Assembly (NCBI GenBank): GCA_964621905.1
Contig: CAZUNG010000010.1
Location: 1 to 64,000 of the forward strand
Direction: 5' to 3'
From: Ruminococcus_G sp964621905
Lineage (GTDB): Bacteria > Bacillota > Clostridia > Lachnospirales > Lachnospiraceae
Length of the DNA stretch: 64,000 nt
Shown here: piece by piece, positions 52,487-60,803 of the stretch
How positions within the stretch are numbered: position 1 is the stretch's first letter
How the letters are laid out: the number at the start of each line of letters is the position of its first letter
Notes under the pieces: generated by a model
What the model was told of the DNA's origin: nothing
The model's database searches: none
What the model saw: the letters and a program-made list of their open reading frames with translations, nothing else
Translations under genes and position numbers: made by a program

Positions 52487-53341
52487 TCAGTGAAGTTCTG
52501 CCAGCGAAAGCTGACTTTCCCGGCGAAACTGTCCGGGAGTTCGCTTGTATTTGCGGGAAAATGTCTTAATAAAGGATGAGGTGCTTTTAAAACCAACCTC
52601 TTCGGCAATCTCATCGATGGAAATCTGAGTTGACAATAAAATGTGGCATGCAGCGGTAAGGCGGGTGTCGATTACGTATGAATAAGGTGAGATGCCAAGC
52701 TGCTGGCGAAAACATGCGCAGAAATAAGGGACGCTCATATGTACGAGTGAACTTAAATATTCAAGTGTGACAGCATCCCCGTAATTATTTTGGATGTAAA
52801 AGATGGCAGCATCCAAAGCCGAGCGCTTTTGCTGGGCCGGTATGGTCAGCCTGCTGAGCAGTGAGTAGATTTCTGCGGAGATTTCCATCTCCGGCATGAC
52901 ATTTTCGGCAGCCAGATTTTTAATCAGGTTTTCAAACTGAAGAGCAAATGCGGAGTCCACAGAAAAAATGTGATTTTCGGAGCTGGAAGTAATGTATTCA
53001 TACAATTGAGACATGCAGCATCCGTTAAAATGCATCCAATAGACTTCGGGTTTGGTGCTGCCGTATGTGCCGTAAATATGAGGGCGGCGCATATCAACCA
53101 GAATTGCCTGCCCCGGAGTCAGGACATAATTGTGATTGGGGACGGTGAGAAACATGCTGCCGCGCTGCAGCAGCATGAGCAGATATTGCGGATAACTGGA
53201 ACGGGAACGATAATGCGTAGGAGCGCAAATCGCATATGCGCAGAGTTGCGGGTATAGAAACAGTTTCCGGGCACTGACAGAAGGGGTATGCGTGTGAAAA
53301 TATTTTTCCAGCAGTACATCATCTTCGCGGGATTGTCTCAT
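52487..53341 (-). CDS. AraC-family transcriptional regulator
   Basis: 284 residues. An N-terminal cupin-like sensor domain (about 25-150; YLLMLLQRGSMFLTVPNHNY, RRPHIYGTYG) is followed by a C-terminal double helix-turn-helix (VTLEYLSSLVHMSVPYFCACFRQQLG and ISIDEIAEEVGFKSTSSFIKTFSRKY, quoted as positions near 200-265). AAGGAGG selects the ATG at 53341. It is divergent from the URO-D/ABC operon, whose promoter has a TATAAT but a poor -35. That fits an AraC-activated promoter. The effector is unknown. Confidence 0.92.
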   Translation of the reverse strand: MRQSREDDVLLEKYFHTHTPSVSARKLFLYPQLCAYAICAPTHYRSRSSYPQYLLMLLQRGSMFLTVPNHNYVLTPGQAILVDMRRPHIYGTYGSTKPEVYWMHFNGCCMSQLYEYITSSSENHIFSVDSAFALQFENLIKNLAAENVMPEMEISAEIYSLLSRLTIPAQQKRSALDAAIFYIQNNYGDAVTLEYLSSLVHMSVPYFCACFRQQLGISPYSYVIDTRLTAACHILLSTQISIDEIAEEVGFKSTSSFIKTFSRKYKRTPGQFRRESQLSLAELH

Positions 53342-53476
53342 AAAAATTGCCTCCTTACTGTGCGGAATCTTTTTACGTATCATCGATATTTTCATTAACG
53401 ACAATATCATAAGATTTTGTTATTGGAGCATAAGTATTCACATTGTAAAGTCGAAAAAAGCATGAGAAAATATTTC

Positions 53477-53482
53477 TATAAT
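53477..53482 (+). promoter_or_regulatory. -10 element of the URO-D/ABC operon, probably activator dependent
   Basis: TATAAT at 53477-53482, about 100 nt before the start codon, with only an A-rich sequence where the -35 should be. The 239-nt gap to the divergent AraC gene is otherwise AT-rich and without genes. Confidence 0.4.
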
Positions 53483-53580
53483 AAATAATAAATTTGCAAT
53501 AAAAACTGAAAATTAATCTAAAAATCAAAAATAGCAGGAAAATATGGAGATTATTAAGCGACGAGGGAGGAGTTTTTTAT

Positions 53581-54735
53581 ATGGAGTGTTTAAAAGAACA
53601 ATATCAACAACAAATTGAAATGTCAAGAAATAAAATGAAAGAAGCATATAATTTTGCTAATGATAAGCCTTTGAAATATATATGCGATGCCTGCTGGTGG
53701 CTGTTTGGCCAGCTGCCGGATCAGATTCCCGGGAATTATTGTCAGGGAGACTTTGAAGGAATGATGCAGTATCAGATTGGCATGATAAAAAAGCATTTTG
53801 AACGTGGCTGGAATGACTGCATGGAACCGGTCTTGTCTCCCTGGTATGGAACCGGAGTCCTTCCATCAGGATTTGGTCAGAAGGTAGCGTATAAAGAAGG
53901 TATGGATCCGGCGGTCGAAATGCGTGATGACATTGATGAAGACTTCGTAATACATATGAAACTACCAGATCCGTACAAAGACGGGCAGATGCCGATGGTA
54001 ATAGAGACGATTGATTATTTTCGTGAACACTGCGATCTTGACATCAACCTCACCGATCTGCAGGGACCGCTTTCTTCTGCCTTTAATCTGGTTGGATATG
54101 AGAATTTCATCTATTGGATGTATGATGAACCGGCCCTTGTGCATGAATTGATGGAAAAAGTGACAGAGGCGCTGATTGTCTGGATTCGTACACAGAAAAA
54201 GCATATCGGTGTGGCTGATGAGGAGCCTTCTTCTATGATGCATATCCGGGGGGTGGATGGTACCGGAGGGGTATTTATTGCGGATGATGAGGCCATTCTG
54301 CTGAGTGCGGACGATTATGCCCAATTTGCAAAGCCGTATAATGAAAAGCTGTTTGAAGCCTTTGGGGGAGGACAGATCCACTGCTGCGGCAATGTGTCGC
54401 ACCAGGTGGAAAATTTTCAAAAAACAAAAGGGCTGACGATGTATCACAACATGATTTTGGGAGATTTTGAACATGCAGCGATCACACAGAAAGGCTTGTC
54501 GGATGCAAAAATCCCATATGTGGCAGGAGATTTTAATCCGTCTGACAGCAGTGTGGAGCAGTATTATGATTCTCTGATGCAGACGCTTTCACCGGAGGGA
54601 CTGATTGTTGCATCCTACATAGCTCCCGCTACGTCTCTGATTAATGGAAAATATGAGACGGCCCGCAGAAATGCCGCAGCAGTAGCAGGGAGGATCAACC
54701 GGATCATAGAAGAAAAAATGAAGAAATACTTTTAA
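53581..54735 (+). CDS. URO-D-family (methyltransferase-like) protein
   Basis: 384 residues of the uroporphyrinogen decarboxylase superfamily, which includes corrinoid methyltransferases such as MtaA. Seen: DLQGPLSSAFNLVGYENF near 162, a Tyr/Asp-rich DEPALVHELMEKV near 182, and GGGQIHCCGNVSHQ near 267, where His and Cys match the zinc ligands of the methyltransferase branch. The N-terminal Arg-rich porphyrin-binding segment of true HemE is absent. It heads an operon with a complete sugar-type ABC transporter, so it may act on the imported compound, for instance removing a methyl group, but that is inference. No corrinoid protein gene is nearby. Confidence 0.8.
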   Translation: MECLKEQYQQQIEMSRNKMKEAYNFANDKPLKYICDACWWLFGQLPDQIPGNYCQGDFEGMMQYQIGMIKKHFERGWNDCMEPVLSPWYGTGVLPSGFGQKVAYKEGMDPAVEMRDDIDEDFVIHMKLPDPYKDGQMPMVIETIDYFREHCDLDINLTDLQGPLSSAFNLVGYENFIYWMYDEPALVHELMEKVTEALIVWIRTQKKHIGVADEEPSSMMHIRGVDGTGGVFIADDEAILLSADDYAQFAKPYNEKLFEAFGGGQIHCCGNVSHQVENFQKTKGLTMYHNMILGDFEHAAITQKGLSDAKIPYVAGDFNPSDSSVEQYYDSLMQTLSPEGLIVASYIAPATSLINGKYETARRNAAAVAGRINRIIEEKMKKYF

Positions 54736-54769
54736 AGCTGCCGCAAGTGGATTGAAGGGAGGAGACATT

Positions 54770-56296
54770 ATGGGGGATTTTCTGGAGATACAAGGAATTT
54801 CCAAAAGCTTTTTTGGAGTTTATGCGCTTAAAGATATCAGTTTTTCGATCAAACGAGGCAGTGTCCATGCCATTATGGGAGAAAACGGTGCGGGAAAAAG
54901 TACACTGATGAAAATCTTGGGAGGTGTCTATCTGCCTGACAGCGGAAGAATACTGATTGACGGGGAAGAAAAAAAGATCAGAACTGTACAGGATGCTGCC
55001 AGGGCAGGAATTCGTGTGATTTATCAGGAGTTTAATCTGGTTCCGGAATTGACAGTCGCAGAGAATATCTATATTGCAGATACACCGAAACGGACAATCT
55101 TTGGTTTGGTAGAAAAAGATCTCCGGAGGAAAAAAACTGAAAGATTGCTGGAGATGCTGCGGATTGAAGTGGATGCAAATGCACTTGTGAAAGATTTATC
55201 GGTATCTCAAAAACAGATGGTAGAAATCGCCAAGGCATTGTCACAGGACAGTGAAATTATCATCATGGATGAACCGACAGCAGCGCTGAATGACGAAGAA
55301 GTAGAGCGTCTGGAGGAGATGATTCGCCTGTTGAAAGGCCAGGGCAAAACAATCCTGTATATTTCACATCGTCTCAGGGAAGTGTTTGATGTTTCAGATA
55401 CGGTTACGGTTCTCAGAGATGGAAAGTATGTGGCGACGAAGCCTACAGACATGCTTACGGAACAGTCGATCATCCGGCTGATGGTAGGGCATGAGATAGA
55501 TGCCGGACAATGTGCTGACAGAACGCTCAGCAATGAAACGGTGTTAGCTGTCAAGAATTTCAGTAAGAGGAATACATTTGAAAATGTTACGTTTGAACTG
55601 CACAGAGGAGAAATTTTAGGAATTGCAGGTCTCATGGGATGCAAAAGGGAGGAGATGCTCTCTGCGCTTTATGGGCTGATCCGGGCTGACGAAGGTGAAA
55701 TTTACATTGACGGAACGAAGACGGTTATTCATTCCGTGAAAGACGCACTGAAAAATGGGATTTGTTTCCTCACTGACGACAGAAAAGATGCCGGGATCTT
55801 GCCACTGATGAGCGTGGAAGAAAATCTTACCATTATGTCGATACGTAATCTGAAGAAAAAACTAAAATTCTATATCAGTGAACGTGATGAACATAAGCAG
55901 CTGGATGAGATGACCCGAAGTATGTCAATTAAATATGCGGATGCAAAGCAGAAAATAGCATATCTGAGTGGAGGAAACCAACAGAAAGTTCTTCTGGGAA
56001 GAAACTTACTGCTGCACAACAAAATTTTTATCATGCTGGAACCGACCCGCGGTATCGATGTAGGAGCAAAAGAAGAAATATACAGACTGCTGCGTCAGCT
56101 GGCGGATCAGGGAATGGGCATTCTTGCAGTGTTTTCTGATATGAATGAGCTGATCAAAGTCTGTGACCGAACCCTTGTGTTCTGGCAGGGAAAAATTACG
56201 GGAGATCTCAGGCGCAGCGAATTTGATAAGGAAAGGATTCTTTTCTGTGCAACCGGGAAAGGGGGAGGGGAGGATGATGAAATTGAAAAAGAATAG
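54770..56296 (+). CDS. Sugar ABC transporter ATP-binding protein (RbsA/MglA type)
   Basis: 508 residues with two ABC domains. Domain 1 has Walker A GENGAGKSTLMKILGG near residue 37, signature LSVSQKQMVEIAKAL near 145 and Walker B IIIMDEPTAAL. Domain 2 has the degenerate Walker A usual in this family (GLMGCKREEMLSALYG), signature LSGGNQQKVLLGRNLL and FIMLEPTRGIDVGAKEEI. GGGAGGAG selects the ATG at 54770. It powers the two permeases that follow and overlaps the first by 23 nt. Confidence 0.95.
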   Translation: MGDFLEIQGISKSFFGVYALKDISFSIKRGSVHAIMGENGAGKSTLMKILGGVYLPDSGRILIDGEEKKIRTVQDAARAGIRVIYQEFNLVPELTVAENIYIADTPKRTIFGLVEKDLRRKKTERLLEMLRIEVDANALVKDLSVSQKQMVEIAKALSQDSEIIIMDEPTAALNDEEVERLEEMIRLLKGQGKTILYISHRLREVFDVSDTVTVLRDGKYVATKPTDMLTEQSIIRLMVGHEIDAGQCADRTLSNETVLAVKNFSKRNTFENVTFELHRGEILGIAGLMGCKREEMLSALYGLIRADEGEIYIDGTKTVIHSVKDALKNGICFLTDDRKDAGILPLMSVEENLTIMSIRNLKKKLKFYISERDEHKQLDEMTRSMSIKYADAKQKIAYLSGGNQQKVLLGRNLLLHNKIFIMLEPTRGIDVGAKEEIYRLLRQLADQGMGILAVFSDMNELIKVCDRTLVFWQGKITGDLRRSEFDKERILFCATGKGGGEDDEIEKE

Positions 56297-57230
56297 CGAT
56301 ACGCTGGGGCTTTTATTGGTGATGATCGTACTGTTCCTTGTGTTTGCTTTTCTGCAGCCCAATATGCTGACATTGTTCAATATAAAGAGCATTCTTGTGC
56401 AGGTTAGTATCACTGCGATTGCGGCTGCTGGTATGACATTTGCAATGACTGCCGGAGTATTTGATTTGTCCATTGGTTCAATCCAGGCCCTGCTGAGCGT
56501 AGTGCTTGCTCAGATTGGTTTAAGGTTTGGTTTGACAGCAGGGATTCTGGCAGCATTTATGGTCGCTTTGCTCTGCGGGCTGCTGAACGGATTGATTGTG
56601 GTCAGGCTGAAAATTCAGGCTTTCGCTGCAACATTGGTCACAATGATCATAATCCGTGGAATTGCAATCCTGATGGCGGAAGGAAAAGAAATCCCCATTT
56701 ATAATATGAGCGATATTAAATTTTTTTCTTCCGGAAAACTGTTTGGTATACCGGTACCAATCATCATCATGACTGCCGTCTATATCTTATCGTTTCTTTT
56801 GTATGAACAGACGGAATTCGGGATGAGAATGCGCAGTGTGGGATCTAACCCGAGGGCTTCAGCGGTATCTGGAATCAAAACAGAAAAATATCTGATGTTA
56901 TCGTTTGTCTGTACGGCGGTTATGACGGTACTCTCGACGATCATCATGACATCGCAGGTAATGTTCGGAAAGGGGACAATCGGTGAAGACTTTGCCATGG
57001 ATGTGATCACAACGGTAGTGCTCGGCGGGACTGTTTTGACAGGAGGGAAGGGAAATCTGTCAGGTACTTTGGCAGCTGCAATTTTAATTGCGGTGATAAA
57101 AAACGGACTGAACATTACCGGTGTTAACAGCTATTATCAACAGATGGTTATAGGGGCAGTATTCATACTGGCGCTTATCATGAATAACGTGAAGGTGCTG
57201 CGTGCGAACGGACAAAAAACAAGGGGGTGA
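56274..57230 (+). CDS. Sugar ABC transporter permease 1 (RbsC type)
   Basis: 318 residues, about eight to ten membrane helices. Family marks are AAAGMTFAMTAGVFDLSIGS near 50-70, a coupling segment VGSNPRASAVSGIKTEKYLM near 190, and VLGGTVLTGGKGNLSGTL near 250. The start at the paired ATGs 56274/56277 follows GGGGGAGGGG and lies inside the ATPase gene. A second, similar permease follows, so the channel is probably a heterodimer, unlike RbsC homodimers. Confidence 0.94.
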   Translation: MMKLKKNSDTLGLLLVMIVLFLVFAFLQPNMLTLFNIKSILVQVSITAIAAAGMTFAMTAGVFDLSIGSIQALLSVVLAQIGLRFGLTAGILAAFMVALLCGLLNGLIVVRLKIQAFAATLVTMIIIRGIAILMAEGKEIPIYNMSDIKFFSSGKLFGIPVPIIIMTAVYILSFLLYEQTEFGMRMRSVGSNPRASAVSGIKTEKYLMLSFVCTAVMTVLSTIIMTSQVMFGKGTIGEDFAMDVITTVVLGGTVLTGGKGNLSGTLAAAILIAVIKNGLNITGVNSYYQQMVIGAVFILALIMNNVKVLRANGQKTRG

Positions 57231-57235
57231 TGGAT

Positions 57236-58192
57236 ATGCCGGGAATAAAAAAAGTTGACTGGGGCAGGCATGTGATTTTGTACCTTCTGTTGATCTTCTG
57301 GGCAGTCATGATGGCAACGAATCCAAATTTCCGCAATGTTGATAATGTGCTGAACATCTTGCGGGAAGCTGCATTTACGGGGATTGCGGCAGTTGGAATG
57401 ACCTTCTGCATTATTATGGGGGATTTTGATCTCTCTGTAGGATCAATGCTTGCGCTTCTGGCGGTCGTATGTGTGAAAGGACTTGGCGGTGTCAATCTAT
57501 GGGCGATGTTCGCGCTGATCATTTTGCTGGGCATCGTATGCGGAGCGCTGAATGGATTTATTATCGCATATCTTGGGATTCCTGCATTTATTGTAACGCT
57601 TGGTACGTTCTATATTTTTCGGGCGGCGGCCTACATCATTACGGATGGCAAAACAGCAGTATATGCTGACAGCTTCTTCATGAATATCGGCAACGGGAGT
57701 GTTTTGGGGATTCCGATACCATTTTTGATATTTGTGCTTTTGGCGGTGGCTGCTTCGATTGTGCTCAGAAGAAGTGTTTACGGGCGCAGCGTTAAGGCGA
57801 TGGGAAACTCCGTCCGGTCATGTGAGATCAGTGGAATTAATATCCGGTGGATCAAAATGAGCGTATTTGTACTGCTTGGAGCATTTACCGCCGTATCTGC
57901 AATCCTTACAGCGTCAAGACAGGCATCTGCAGGACCGGGAATTGCTGCGAATTTTCATTTCGATGCGATTACCATGGTGGTGCTGGGCGGGACCAGCCTG
58001 CAGGGAGGTGAGGGGAGTATCCTGAATACAGTGGCTGCGGCGATTTTTTATACCAGTCTGAGTAACTGTATGAACCTGTACCATATCGATGCGCAGTGGC
58101 AGCGGATCTTTATGGGTGTGATCCTGTTGCTGGCGTTCTCGATGGACGTCATAAAACAGTTTTTTGGAAATGTACAAAAAAGCACAGTATGA
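57236..58192 (+). CDS. Sugar ABC transporter permease 2 (RbsC type)
   Basis: 318 residues, paralogous to permease 1: GIAAVGMTFCIIMGDFDLSVGS near 48-68, AMGNSVRSCEISGINIRWIK near 190, VLGGTSLQGGEGSILNTV near 246. Three possible starts (GTG 57227, ATG 57230, ATG 57236) overlap or abut the preceding stop; the last has the best spacing from AAGGGGG. It partners permease 1 and the RbsA-type ATPase. Confidence 0.94.
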   Translation: MPGIKKVDWGRHVILYLLLIFWAVMMATNPNFRNVDNVLNILREAAFTGIAAVGMTFCIIMGDFDLSVGSMLALLAVVCVKGLGGVNLWAMFALIILLGIVCGALNGFIIAYLGIPAFIVTLGTFYIFRAAAYIITDGKTAVYADSFFMNIGNGSVLGIPIPFLIFVLLAVAASIVLRRSVYGRSVKAMGNSVRSCEISGINIRWIKMSVFVLLGAFTAVSAILTASRQASAGPGIAANFHFDAITMVVLGGTSLQGGEGSILNTVAAAIFYTSLSNCMNLYHIDAQWQRIFMGVILLLAFSMDVIKQFFGNVQKSTV

Positions 58193-58222
58193 AATCATGA
58201 TAGAATGAAGGAGGAACTACTT

Positions 58223-59224
58223 ATGAAACTGAGAAAAATTCTGGCAACCGCTGCAGCAGTATGTATGACAGCAAGTTTTATCGCGTGCGGAACACCACAG
58301 GATAATACAGAGAAGGAAGGGAAAGTGAAGACGAGCAGCAGCGCGGCGGATGAGAAAGGGACAATCGCATATTCCTGCTATGACTTGAGCTATGAGTATT
58401 ATATTACGCTTGCAAAAGGAGTCAGGGAAGCGGCAGAGGAAGCCGGTTATCAGTATATTGAACATGATGAACAGAGTGATGAGGCGACCATGATTTCAGG
58501 ATGTATGGATCTGATCAATCAGGGAATCGATGCGTTGATCCTGACTGCCTATAAACCGGAAGCGGCGACTGCCATTGTGGATGCCGCACATGCAAAAGAA
58601 ATCCCGGTGATTATGGTGGATTTTGGCAGCGATGAACTGGACTACGATGCCCTCGTGGAATCGGATAACGTAAAGGGGGGAAGAATGGCAGCTGAATACG
58701 CTCTGGAACTTCTCCAGGACGGCAGCGGGTCACAAAAAGCAGGCATTATCACCAACGATCCATCGGCAGGTTCCTACGTCAGGAGGGATGGATTTTATGA
58801 TGCGATGACTGAGGCCGGATACGAGGTGGTATCGGAACTGAATGCTCACAGCAATGCGGATGAAGCATATTCCTGTATGCAGAATATGCTGACATCAAAT
58901 CCTGATCTTGAGGTTGTATTCTGTCTGAATGATTCTATGGCGATCGCCGCGGCACAGGCGGTTGCGGATGCGGGTATGAAGCCGGGGCAGGATGTGGTAA
59001 TTCTTGGGTTTAACGCTGATGAGGCGGTGTTTGAACCGATACAGTCCGGTGAAGTTGCCTGTACCATTATGCAGAAACCATATGAGATGGGGAAAATGGG
59101 AGTCGAGTGTTTTCTGAATATGCAGTCGGGAAAAGAAATGAAATACGATGATCCCGAGAAGAAAATCATATGGGCGCCGCTCGAGGTCATCAGTAAAGAA
59201 AATGTTGCAGAATATATTGGATAA
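58223..59224 (+). CDS. Sugar-binding lipoprotein (Peripla_BP_4)
   Basis: 333 residues. Lipoprotein signal with lipobox IAC at about residues 21-23, then both lobes of a ribose/galactose-type binding protein: AYSCYDLSYEYYITLAKGVR near 47, DAAHAKEIPVIMVDFGS near 120, KAGIITNDPSAGSYVRRDGF near 170, and VFCLNDSMAIAAAQAVADAG near 228. It ends the operon and gives specificity to the transporter. The first half is homologous to the short protein at 51901. The ligand cannot be named. AAGGAGG supports the ATG at 58223. Confidence 0.94.
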   Translation: MKLRKILATAAAVCMTASFIACGTPQDNTEKEGKVKTSSSAADEKGTIAYSCYDLSYEYYITLAKGVREAAEEAGYQYIEHDEQSDEATMISGCMDLINQGIDALILTAYKPEAATAIVDAAHAKEIPVIMVDFGSDELDYDALVESDNVKGGRMAAEYALELLQDGSGSQKAGIITNDPSAGSYVRRDGFYDAMTEAGYEVVSELNAHSNADEAYSCMQNMLTSNPDLEVVFCLNDSMAIAAAQAVADAGMKPGQDVVILGFNADEAVFEPIQSGEVACTIMQKPYEMGKMGVECFLNMQSGKEMKYDDPEKKIIWAPLEVISKENVAEYIG

Positions 59225-59289
59225 CGCACACTGTGAATGCTGCTCTATGAGAAGAAAGTCAAAAGTTGCGACATAAATCACTTGCAAAT

Positions 59290-59357
59290 AACCACCACTT
59301 ATTATAATGTATAAGAGTCAAAAGTTTTTGACGGAATACAAGTAAAGTGGTGGTTTT
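59290..59357 (+). terminator. Terminator of the sugar operon with the folC promoter in its loop
   Basis: AACCACCACTT (59290-59300) pairs perfectly with AAGTGGTGGTT (59345-59355), followed by a T-run that runs into the TTG start of folC. The 44-nt loop contains TATAAT (59303-59308), with TTGCAA 15 nt upstream at 59282-59287. Operon read-through is terminated, while RNA begun inside the loop is not. Confidence 0.5.
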
Positions 59358-60650
59358 TTGAATTATACAGAAGCAGTTACTTATATAGAACAGATTCCGC
59401 GATTTGCGATTAAAGAACCGCTTGCTCATGCAAAAGAACTTCTTCGCCGTGTGGGTGATCCGCAGAATGATATGAAGGTGATTCATGTGGCGGGGACAAA
59501 TGGGAAAGGCAGCGTATGCGCATATCTGGCATCGATGCTGCAGGAGGGCGGATATTCCTGCGGCTTGTTTACGTCTCCTCACCTGGTGAGTATGAATGAA
59601 CGATTTCGTGTGAACGGCGAAATGATGGATGATGCTTCCTTTGTTCGTCTGTTTGGAAAAGTGAAACAGGTAATCGACGAATTTGCGGCAGAGGGCAGAG
59701 AGCATCCAAGCTATTTTGAAATTCTCTTTGTAGTGGGAATGCTCTATTTTAAAGAAAAACAGGTGGAGTATGCAGTGCTGGAGACGGGACTCGGAGGCAG
59801 GCTTGATGCGACAAACACAGTATCGCGGCCGCTTGCGTGCATTATCACATCTGTCAGCCTGGACCATACAGAATATCTGGGGGATACGGTGGATAAGATT
59901 GCTGCTGAAAAAGCAGGCATTATCAAACCTGGAGTTCCTGTCATATTCGACGGAAGTAACCCGGCTGCGGCAGAGGTGATACAGAAACGTGCCAGGGAAC
60001 TGGGAAGTCCGGCATATCGGCTGGAAGGATCCATGTATGAAATGGTCAGCAACACTCCGGGCGGAATCAGATTTCTCTTTGCTGGAAAGGACGAGCTGTC
60101 AATTCCGTATGTGGCGGCTTATCAGATGATGAATGCATCGCTGGCCTATTTTACGATGAAAGTTCTAAAAGATGTACACGAAATTGAAGATGAGACGCTC
60201 AGGAGTGGAATTGCCAAAACGAAATGGGAAGGGCGGATGGAGACGATACTCCCGCGGGTGATTGTGGACGGCGCCCATAATGAAGACGGTATCCGCAGGT
60301 TTGTGGAGACAGCGGTTCATTTTAAGCGGGATTATAAGATTACGATCCTGTTTTCTGCAGTTGCAGACAAGCGGTACCGGAGTATGATCGCGAAGATCAG
60401 CAGTCAGATTCAGCCGGACGCTGTTGTTGCCGCGCAGATTGAAGGGGACCGTATCGTGCCGGCACAGGAACTGGCAGAAGAGTTTTTGAAGAATGGGTGC
60501 CGGCAGGTATATGTACAGCCGGATATTGAGAAGGCATTTGAACAGGCACAGATCCTGCGGGGGGACGGGCTTCTGTTCTGCGTGGGATCCCTGTACCTGG
60601 TGGGCGAGGTCAAGAAATGTCTAAGGAGACACAAACATGATAAATTATGA
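59358..60650 (+). CDS. folC: Folylpolyglutamate synthase (possibly also dihydrofolate synthase)
   Basis: Adds glutamate to folates (and perhaps to dihydropteroate). 430 residues, Mur-ligase superfamily. The P-loop is HVAGTNGKGSVCAYLASML near 43, the family signature FTSPHLVSMNERFRVNG near 75, the central LETGLGGRLDATN near 143, and DGAHNEDGIRRF near 305. The start is TTG at 59358, right at the end of a terminator T-run. Together with fhs it serves one-carbon metabolism. The next small gene begins before its stop. Confidence 0.94.
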   Translation: MNYTEAVTYIEQIPRFAIKEPLAHAKELLRRVGDPQNDMKVIHVAGTNGKGSVCAYLASMLQEGGYSCGLFTSPHLVSMNERFRVNGEMMDDASFVRLFGKVKQVIDEFAAEGREHPSYFEILFVVGMLYFKEKQVEYAVLETGLGGRLDATNTVSRPLACIITSVSLDHTEYLGDTVDKIAAEKAGIIKPGVPVIFDGSNPAAAEVIQKRARELGSPAYRLEGSMYEMVSNTPGGIRFLFAGKDELSIPYVAAYQMMNASLAYFTMKVLKDVHEIEDETLRSGIAKTKWEGRMETILPRVIVDGAHNEDGIRRFVETAVHFKRDYKITILFSAVADKRYRSMIAKISSQIQPDAVVAAQIEGDRIVPAQELAEEFLKNGCRQVYVQPDIEKAFEQAQILRGDGLLFCVGSLYLVGEVKKCLRRHKHDKL

Positions 60651-60792
60651 AGAAGAACTGAAAAAATTCAAACCGAGTTTGGATGTGGATGAAGTGGAGA
60701 GTGCCGTATACAGCAGGGATCTGACAGATGTCATTGATATTCTGAAAGAAATGCTGGATGCGGGCGGACAGACGAAAACGAAGAAAGAGTGA
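60637..60792 (+). CDS. Small acidic protein of unknown function
   Basis: 51 residues, starting MINYEEELKKFKPSLDVDEV and ending in a charged KTKKE tail, with AAGGAG 8 nt before the ATG. It overlaps the 3' end of folC by 14 nt and is followed directly by the zinc-ribbon/TPR gene. The pattern SRDLTDVIDILKEML is helical. I do not recognise a family. The good ribosome site and tight packing argue that it is real. Confidence 0.65.
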   Translation: MINYEEELKKFKPSLDVDEVESAVYSRDLTDVIDILKEMLDAGGQTKTKKE

Positions 60793-60803
60793 GAGGAATA
60801 CAG

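Noticed and set aside
54752..54769. Upstream in-frame start for the RbsA-type ATPase
   Set aside because: It would place the ribosome site inside the coding sequence; the ATG at 54770 has ideal spacing.
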